A stretch of 64,000 nt of DNA from Fagopyrum homotropicum (lineage: Eukaryota > Streptophyta > Magnoliopsida > Caryophyllales > Polygonaceae), in contig BSWB01000003.1 in NCBI GenBank assembly GCA_033239125.1, positions 36,843,001 through 36,907,000 of the forward strand, read 5' to 3'. Under the pieces are notes generated by a model, which was not told the origin of the DNA, ran no database searches, and was given only the letters and a program-made list of their open reading frames with translations. Position 1 is the first letter of the stretch. Each line of letters starts with the position of its first letter. This document shows, one piece after another, positions 56,711 through 64,000 of the stretch. Both the position numbers and the translations under genes were made by a program.

Positions 56711-58362
56711 CGGTAGAGGAGATGGCTAGGGCCGATCAAAGACTTTGATGTGGAGTTATTGTACCATTCGGAAAGGGGCAAATGTGGTTTTTGACGCCCT
56801 TATCCGGAGGACGCCTCATGGGAAGACGAGAGTTGACTGATGGTTCAACCTTAGTTATAGAGGGAACTAGCATGACTAGAGTGGATAATTAGTTTCAGAT
56901 GCGGACATCTACGTATTTACCTTGGAGACACTACCTAATTTGTTGGAAGGCATAGTATAGAAGCAGAAGAGATGTCCGAAATTGATGAAGACCCAAGACA
57001 AGGAGTCTTGAGACGAGGCACCGCAATTTTAGTGCCAATCTCCTAATAAGACGCTAGGAGCGTACATGGGTACCTTTTGGCATAGAATTGAGACAAAAGG
57101 TTTACAACCTACTCGATACTCTCATGCGAGAGTAAGGTGTATCAGAATGTGAGTTGTTCCTTTTGAGGCGGGCTTAAGCCGTTATGGTGAAGTATGTGGC
57201 CAGAGTACGATCTGTCAGCAGACTAAGTTTAAGCACACAAGTCAAGAGGAGAATTCCAGCCACTATAGTATTGCAGAGTATGTTAGTGGACATCTCCATA
57301 GGTTTTGTCACCGGTTGAGACCGAGTGAAGAGTTCAATGCTTTTTGAGTTGTGGTAAACCAACGGACTAAGACCGCAAGTTCATTCCTATTCAGCAAAAA
57401 CTTGACCGGTAATCCGGTTAGCTGAGAAGTTCACGAGGCACTTAATGAGATTCCATTGAGTATTGGGAACCAACCTCGAGATTTCGGCAACAAATGCACA
57501 CCACCTTAGTACGATCCTTCACGTCACGACAGCGTATCATCCCCTAGACCGACAACCAATAAGAGAGGCTATATAGACTTAAGAGGACATGTTGAGAGTG
57601 TGTGTAAGAGATTGAGGAAATTTATGGACGGATCACCTTTCCCGGGTGAGTTTTCCTACAAACAATAGTTGGCATGCGCCAATGAGGATGGAACATTACG
57701 AGACACTGTACGGATGGAGCTACCGTATGTCATCATCTTGAGATGAGTCAGGTAGAACAAGTTAAGTGACTCTTGAGCTGATTATGGATGTCATGATCCG
57801 AGTAGCTCTGATTTAGAGCATATGTTGACTGCGCAAAGTCCCAGAAGTCTTATACTGGCAGGAAGAGCCGACCTCTAGAATTAGAGTGGAAGCTTTGTTA
57901 TGGTTACGAGTATCACCGACGTAAGGTATCAGATGTTTCAGCATTATGGAAGTTGAGCCGATGTGCCGGACCTTTGTGAGGTTCTTGGGCGAGTAGAGAG
58001 GTAGCATACCGAATTGTACTACCACTGAGCAAACTATAGACCCCGATCTCTTTTCACTTTTGATATTAACAAACCCAGCCTAGATTTGAGGGTGTTACCC
58101 GGTTTTTCATGTGTCTCATTTGCGGGAGTATATACCAGACACGAGAGACAACGTCAATTATGTGGATTTAGTGGTAGAACCGGACCGCACGTTTGCAGAG
58201 TAACCGGTATCTCTCCTTGCGTTAGTTCAAGACGTTTGGTGATCGAAAGACATATCGATGATAAGAGTTCGGTGATCTAGATAGGGAGCCGTTGAGGCTA
58301 CATGGGACACGGATGATAGTATGCGGAATGAAAACTCCACCTTGATTGAAATGGTTTACAGG
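56711..58362 (+). pseudogene. Tekay/Del-like RNase H end and integrase, degraded
   Basis: It resumes the element cut at 44860. After the RNase H tail (VIVPFGKGQMW near 56757), integrase pieces are recognisable: QKSYTGRKSRPLELE near 57840, KLSRCAGP near 57950, EVAYRIVLPLS near 58003 and FHVSHLREYIPDTRD-like words near 58105. Stops are frequent. It ends at 58362 against a copia LTR. Confidence 0.7.
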
Positions 58363-59535
58363 TGTTGATGATGGAAGACTTCACACAAATATAGCAGTTT
58401 GATTTCTAACAATGTACTTGCTTATATTTCTAGATGTTTGGTTGGTTTAAATTCAGTGCAGGTTGCATATCTACATATCAAGGGCCTTGAAGTTGGAAGC
58501 AAGAACAAGTTCAAAAGGATGAAGATCAAGGGCCTTGGAATCTAAGATGAACGGAACAAATATTCAAATACATTGAAGATCTTCGGTGAAGATTCTGTAA
58601 CAAGAAGATCTCATCAACCAAAGACATTGTCAACCGAAGGAAGATCTCAACCGAAGGATAGAGAATCAATTCGAGAAGATTTTCTAAACAACAAAAACGG
58701 AAAAAATATCTTCTCTCTCTTATCCAATAGAAGACGAGAAGATCAAGGAGTAAAAGACTCAACGTGTTCGTAGGGATCGAAGACGTGCAACGTCTACCTT
58801 ACGATCTTCATGGAAAAGAAGTTGATCTTCAAATGGTCATCTCTACATTGGCTAGAAGATCTTTCCATAGAAGATATAAATGAAGATGATGGTCGAAGAA
58901 GAATATACACAAGCCTACACCGGAAAACATCTTTGCATCCTCAAGCGACCTAATCATCTTCATTCGTTGTTTTTCTTTCTCACATTCACATAAAAGTTTT
59001 ATCCCCTTAGAGAGAGAGAAAACACAAGAGCTCCATTGGTAGATCTAAAAAGTGTTATACTAGAGTGTGTTACTCTGCAAAGTAACTATGCTATTATAGC
59101 TAGGTTAAGAGTTGAAGCTAGATCGTAGCATTGGCTACAAGTGAGAGAAGAAGGGGATTTCTTCTAGTTTGTATCTAGGACTATTTGAAGCTGATAATAG
59201 ATAGTTAGATCCTACGGATATACCCTGGGACGGAGAGTAGGCTATTTAGAGCCGAACTTCGTAAACATATCCTCGTGTCAATCTTTTCAATTCCGCACCA
59301 TATAAACTTTACTGTGACTAACTTTGTTTTGAAGGAGCAAGAAGTCAAGGCCCTCGAAATTGAGTTTCAAAGCCCTTGAAATCGAAGTTTCACTAGTAAC
59401 ACAGATTGACGTCAAGGCCCTTGAAAGGAGTTTCAAGGCCTTGAGATTTGGTTTGCGAAAAGTTTCCATACTCTATTCAACCCCCTCCCTTCTAGAGTAT
59501 TATGTATATTATTTATATCACCTATCGGTTCTTCA
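58363..59535 (+). mobile_element. 5' LTR of a Ty1/copia element
   Basis: About 1173 bp from TGTTGATGATGG to GGTTCTTCA, two bases before a Met-tRNA PBS. It contains repeated aaggcccttgaa words (near 58485, 59350, 59373 and 59415). The left edge is inferred from TG and from where the Tekay similarity ends. Confidence 0.7.
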
Positions 59536-59537
59536 AT

Positions 59538-59550
59538 TGGTACCAGAGCT
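59538..59550 (+). other. Primer-binding site of the copia element
   Basis: TGGTACCAGAGCT, a one-base variant of the initiator Met-tRNA complement. Confidence 0.85.
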
Positions 59551-59590
59551 AGACTCACGTTTATTGATTTAACCATCAGTGAGACTAATC

Positions 59591-59803
59591 ATGAATCCTA
59601 TAGGTGATGGTTGATTTGCTCAAGGAAGATCCTCATCTCGACCACCACTCTTCTGTGGCAACAACTTCGCTCATTGGAGATCACTAATGCGTATGTTCCT
59701 GATTGACCAAGATATGGAGCTTTGGAGCATTATTCAAGATGGACCAAAAGTTCCAATGACAACGGTTGAAGGCGTCCAAGTCCCGAAGAAGAAATCAGAC
59801 TTC
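59591..59803 (+). pseudogene. Ty1/copia gag N-terminus, interrupted
   Basis: From the ATG the frame reads MNPIGDG, a TGA, then GRSSSRPPLFCGNNFAHWRS, MRMFLIDQDMELWSIIQDGP and VPMTTVEGVQVPKKKSDF, the conserved start of copia gag (UBN2-type). It stops at 59803 where the Athila C LTR begins. Apart from the early TGA the frame is clean, so this element is younger than the Tekay-like host. The rest must lie beyond the window. Confidence 0.85.
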
Positions 59804-60412
59804 TGTTCGCCACTTAGCGTGCGTGCAAATAAGTCTTAAATTTATAAAACTAGTAATCAAGCAAGCGAACCCACAGTGTACGGATCGGCGTAGTAAAACA
59901 AGAATTCCAAAGTATCGAACACAGGGATTTGGGGGGTTAAATCCAGTTATAGATCGTAAAGCAAGTAAATGTATGAGCTTTTCAAATATATTGGGAAAAC
60001 AGCAACCCTAAAGATCCAAGTATCTAATTGTGGCAATCGATTCAAGATATACTAAAGAACTAAGGACAGAGTTAAGAGTTGCAAAGGTATGCTAAGGTAA
60101 AGCAATGTATGGTGAAGTTCCAAGGCTTTATATGACTTATCTAAAGGCACTCTCTATAAAGGTTGTTGAGGCTTCAGTATAGAAAGGATCTAAAGACAAG
60201 AATTAATATCAAATACCCAAACTTGTAACCCAAGGATCAAGACTAACTAAACCGATTAAGGTTGTGACACTCGAAATCAAAGTAGAGGTTGTTGAGGCTT
60301 CACTACTACTTAGAAAAGGGCAAGCCAAGACTAAGTTAAAGGTAATCTTTAACTTTGGATTAAAGTAAAAGCAAGGTTCGTAAACTAGGGAAAATTACGG
60401 GTGCATCTTGAG

Positions 60413-60453
60413 TCCACGGCCGTGGAACCTCAAGAACAGGCCGTGATTTTGGC
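60413..60453 (-). repeat. Athila C LTR motif module 1
   Basis: GTCCACGGCCGTGGAA, spacer caagaacag, GGCCGTGA. Same site as Athila B module 1. Confidence 0.75.
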
Positions 60454-60992
60454 TCGTCGGCGAAATCTCTCTAACTCTCAGGGTCCAATCTGTTTACGAT
60501 CGATCTATCATCATCTAAGCCACAACTATCAACCCTTCACCTTAGAATTGCTAAAGGGTTTTAGCCAACAACAGTCATTATGATATCAAATTCAAGATTT
60601 AGAAGAATGAAAGATGAAAACCTTCGAAAACCTCCAATAAACTTCAAATCAATCTAAAATTCACAAACAAGGTAATGATGTATATCAGATTTGGAATAAC
60701 ACAAACAAATCACAATCCTTGATAAGAACGAAGAGCGGGATGTCAATCCGTCTTATAATCAAACCTAAAGACAAAGCGCAACTTCCCAATCTTCGAACCT
60801 TTGCAAATCTCCGTTGCAAAATGGCAATCTCCGCACGTCCCACTGAAGCCCTAGGCACGTGCAAGCAAGCGTAAGTGAAGGTCCCGAAATCTCCCTCCTT
60901 CAGTCCTTTTATAGGGGAAGATAGAATAAGTGTCCGGCCCATGTATGTAGACAATGTGTCTATATTTTATTCGTCAAAAGATTGTCTAAATC

Positions 60993-61173
60993 ACGGTTAT
61001 ATTGAATTCCACGCCCGTGGTTTAGAGCGTGGAATTGGATTACGGTTCTTCACAACTTCCACGACCGTACTTTATACCGTGTAACTCTCTGTAATGCTCC
61101 ACGCTCATGTTGCCAAGTTCCACGGCCGTAGTTTAGAGCGTGGAATCCATTACGGCCGTATTTTAGAGCGTGG
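60993..61173 (-). repeat. Athila C LTR expanded motif cluster
   Basis: About nine sites in 180 bp: TTCCACGCCCGTGG, GAGCGTGGAA, TTCCACGACCGTAC, CTCCACGCTCAT, TTCCACGGCCGTAG, GAGCGTGGAA, ACGGCCGTA and GAGCGTGGAA. tttagagcgtggaa repeats three times. Confidence 0.8.
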
Positions 61174-61471
61174 AAGCATAGGTTGCTCGTAATTCCCTTT
61201 GTTTTGTGCCATTCTTCATCCTAGCATCTTCCTTAGCTCCATTGTGGTGTCCTCAATCCTTGGATGTGCTCAATCCATCTCCATCCTCTCTTAATTCATT
61301 CGGTTTTAGCTCTTATTCGCCTACAATCAACACAAAGCTTATGTAGACCTCTATATCGACAATATAGACAAACTAGCTCACAATTGCTCTAATGCTTTAT
61401 CAATGAACACTAATATGGATGAAATACATCTAGAAAACGTGCCTAAAATATCACAATATTTCATGCTAACA

Positions 61472-61488
61472 AAATACCCCATACTTGC
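61472..61488 (-). promoter_or_regulatory. Athila C polypurine tract
   Basis: In sense gcaagtatggggtattt, directly before the LTR. Confidence 0.8.
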
Positions 61489-61969
61489 CACTTGCTTGTC
61501 CCCAAGCAAGGTCTTTCAAAAGCTTAAAACTCAAGTTAGGATGAAATATGGATGCACTCTCAAAAATAAAACGTCTTTTAGATGAATGTGTTTCCTAGTC
61601 AATGGATCATTCTCAAACCTTGCTTCATTCGTTCATAAGACTCTCATATACATAACCAAAGAGTAAAGAGTAAAGAAAACTCATGAATTGATCAAACTTC
61701 CATGTAAACATCATAACCTTCAAACATTATCAAAATCAATCATAAGAAACTTCAATTTAGATCACCAAGTCATATAGCATTCTCATGATCTTAAGGACTT
61801 TCAAGTAAGGTCTAGAATGCGGAAGGGGAGAGGAAATTATAAGGAATGTGGTGCATGAATCCGGGAAAGTGGATAACTAACTCTTTTCTTTTTCTCTTGC
61901 GGTTTTGCAACACTTTCAACTTAGAGTTTTGCTCTCTTCTTTTCACATTATTTTTCGACTTTACTTTTG

Positions 61970-62170
61970 GAGTTATGGACAGAGGTGCACAAAAACCGAA
62001 GCCTAGGAGATTGGCGGTTCTCAATTTTGCGAGATGCCTCAAACCCTTGATGCACATACCATAATCCGCTAGGAATATTGCTCAATCCGACTTTGGCAAG
62101 ACACAAACACCCGGCTATGTGAATGGTGCCGAGTTACTCATCGTCATGATTGACCTCCCCAAACCTATAA
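61970..62170 (-). other. Conserved 3' block, Athila C copy
   Basis: It has the same order of words as in Athila A and B. The MCIKGLRHLAKLRTANLLGF + GFCAPLS frame starts at 62057. Confidence 0.6.
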
Positions 62171-62830
62171 GTTCTTTCTATTCTTTGAATGCAAAATTTT
62201 ACTTTCATGGCCCTCCCACATCAAACATGCCAAATATCAACTCCTCCAAATTCCCGGATAGGTAAAGGAGGCCATAATTTCATTGAGGGGCTAAATGATC
62301 AAAGAAAGAAGAAAGAAAATCGAATTGCCTTAATCATTTCAACAAGAAGTATAAGAACTCATCATGTGATTTCAACCTTGATTTCTCAATATGATTTAGG
62401 TAACATTCTTCACATTATGAAACTTGGAAACGAGGAATAATTAACTCATTCAATTTCTTTTCAATTTACTATTTGTTTAAGCATGCGATTGTCATCAAAA
62501 ATCAATTCACAAGTAGTGATTATCATAGAAGTCATTTTAATCCTAAGCAGCACAAAATTTTCAAAATTTTTCGATTTTTATGGGTTTTTTCAAAAGCTTT
62601 TTCATGCAATGCGATAATGAAACGTGTAACAATGGAATGAAACATGCAATGTGTTCTCAATAAAAGCAAGCAAAGTGAGTAGAGTTATTACAAACGAATA
62701 GTCACACCCCACCCCATACTTGAGACAAACATTGTCCCTAATGTTCAAAAATAAATAAAGAAAAGAAAGAAAGAAAAAGAACTCACAAGACGGTAGTGGA
62801 GTGGCTAAAGCGGTAGATCGTCCAAGGTCA

Positions 62831-64000
62831 TCACTGAGGTGCCGGTGGTGATGGGAACGGGAAGAAGCCGGGATCATAGTTTCGCCCAAACTGCTGGCGG
62901 TAAATATCTCTCATCATGCGGTCATGCGCGTCGGCTCGTGCATCCCTAGCATCTGCACGGATCTCCAAGGCTCTGACCCTACTGGAAAGATCGGTGGCCC
63001 ACTCCGGCAGCTGCTCATACCATCCCGGCGGCTGGCTATACCATGCTGGTGCGTCTGACGGTACTGGTGCAGGTGATGGCTGGGCATGCCAAGCTGGTGG
63101 AGCTACCATCCACTCCGGCTGAGTGCTATACCATGCAGGAGGCTCCGCCATCCAAGTCGGTCTCTCACTCACACTAGCATGGCGAGAGGAAGAACCAGAA
63201 GCTCTAGCGGTACGGGGAGAGTGTCTAGGAAGGTCGGGAACTGCGTCCGGCTGATCCGGAAAGGTACCAAAATCATGCTCCTCACCTCCTCCCTCAAACT
63301 CATCATCCCCTCAAACTCATCATCTACAACCGGTGGCTCAGGGGGAACGTAAGGAGGGGCTACTAGTCTGTTCGCATGCATGGCAGCGAATGTCTCCTTC
63401 CAATTATGGCGTCCGGCCATAATGGAATACTCGGGGATCCATGCTACTCCTCTACCTCCTCTATCCTCCCAAGGCATGACAGCTGTAGGCGGACCTCTAT
63501 GTCTAGGAAAGATAATGCCTCTAGTCACGAGGCTTTGAAGTCCTAGGGGTCTAGCAGCTATCCTAGTGCATGCAGAAAAGTCGATCCCCAGCTGCCTAGC
63601 AATGTGGGTAACCATCCCACCATATCCTATATTGCCAGCCCTCTTGTTCTTTAGCTTACTCATAGTAGAAGCTAAGAGGGTGGCACAGTCAGCCTGCCTG
63701 CCGTGCAACATGCAATATAACAAATAAAGCTCATCTGTCTTGATCTTGTGAGGTGTCTCCGTCCTAGGAAAGAGACACTCAAAAAGCACCCGGTGAGCAA
63801 TCTTCAAGGATATGTGATAAATCAACTTAGCCTTGGTATCAGCTGGTTGCCAGCGGTCCTCGCTGGCGTAAACTATAGCTATATCTTCTCAAAAATCCTT
63901 GGCGTACACGCCATTGGGGAATCGATCATTGAAGGTCTCATGGAACCCAAAGAAGGTCCCGAACTCAGCAATCGAGAACTCGTAGTTCTCCTCCATCAGC
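62831..64000 (-). pseudogene. Athila C ORF1-like protein, partial and broken
   Basis: It enters from the right edge (EENYEFSIAEFGTFFGF), has a TGA at 63891-63889 where Trp is conserved, continues through 63825-63169 (LKIAHRVLFECLFPRTETPH, GNIGYGGMVTHIARQLGIDF, GIIFPRHRGPPTAVMPWEDR), then shifts frame near 63290 and 63170 into the C-terminal piece 63172-62831 (MSERPTWMAEPPAWY, Trp/Pro/Ala-rich repeats, FFPFPSPPAPQ). It is the same family as Athila A ORF1 and close to Athila B. Confidence 0.75.

Larger units (their letters stand above)
59804..61471 (-). repeat. Athila C 3' LTR
   Basis: 1668 bp, TGTTCGCCAC...GCTAACA on plus. It carries the stem-loop at 59869-59885 (in sense ATCCG-TACACTG-TGGGT, two wobble pairs), the repeat word aggttgttgaggcttca at 60160-60176 and 60286-60302, and many CCACGG-type motifs. 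Confidence 0.88.
59804..64000 (-). mobile_element. Athila C: Ty3/gypsy element, left part
   Basis: Minus-oriented. It has the 3' LTR (59804-61471), PPT, conserved 3' block and ORF1; pol and the 5' LTR lie outside the window. The left flank is acttc. It is inserted in copia gag and is therefore the youngest visible layer of this branch. Confidence 0.88.

Overview
The window reads as a repeat-dense segment of a flowering-plant (most likely eudicot) nuclear genome. It is AT-rich, has long stretches without open frames, and holds one recognisable intact host gene, a GARP/MYB-like transcription factor close to Arabidopsis MYBC1 (20606-21445, minus). Nearly everything else is transposable-element DNA in several nested layers, plus fragments of captured host genes. 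Boundaries were read by eye from terminal TG/CA, target-site duplications (TSDs), primer-binding sites (PBS), polypurine tracts (PPT) and protein motifs; no alignment was run.

Left part, 1-18552. Positions 1-4477 look like the right portion of a CACTA-type transposon carrying minus-strand fragments of at least five unrelated host genes (TPR protein, papain-like protease, glutamate dehydrogenase, ARM-repeat protein, cyclophilin-40), some fused into chimeric frames. It abuts LTR fragments and an old plus-strand Athila-like Ty3/gypsy element (LTR-like ~5040-6491, pol 7345-11300, ORF1 from 11478, 3' LTR 16954-18552). That element was hit by a Harbinger-type MITE (8313-8684, TSD TTA), a solo Athila LTR (9160-10769, TSD AACAC) and a chromovirus-type solo LTR (12620-15235, TSD CTATC).

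Middle, 18553-27836: low-copy flank, the MYBC1-like gene, a 5'-truncated L1-type LINE, AT-rich DNA, a (TA)n tract and a second Harbinger-type MITE.

Right part, 27837-64000, is one nest. A minus-strand CRM/Reina-like chromovirus contains Athila A (28405-37546, TSD CATGG) and is cut by a plus-strand Tekay/Del-like element (39733-58362). The Tekay element carries a hAT MITE in its LTR (TSD GGTAAGTC), Athila B in its RNase H region (44861-56705, TSD gtaac/ggaac), and is interrupted by a Ty1/copia element (58363 onward), whose gag is interrupted by Athila C (59804 to beyond the window).

The most unusual signal is shared by Athila A, B, C and the solo LTR. Each carries dispersed near-palindromes with a CGG(Y)CG-type core whose flanking three bases differ between elements but stay mutually complementary (CCT..AGG in A, CCA..TGG in B and C, GAT..ATC/ATT in the solo LTR). 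They occupy matching LTR positions with partly conserved spacers, and in A and B recur upstream of ORF1 and inside the polyprotein. A second LTR motif class behaves similarly, and an LTR stem-loop shows compensatory changes. This suggests an element-specific recognition system, conceivably with an element-encoded protein; that part is inference.
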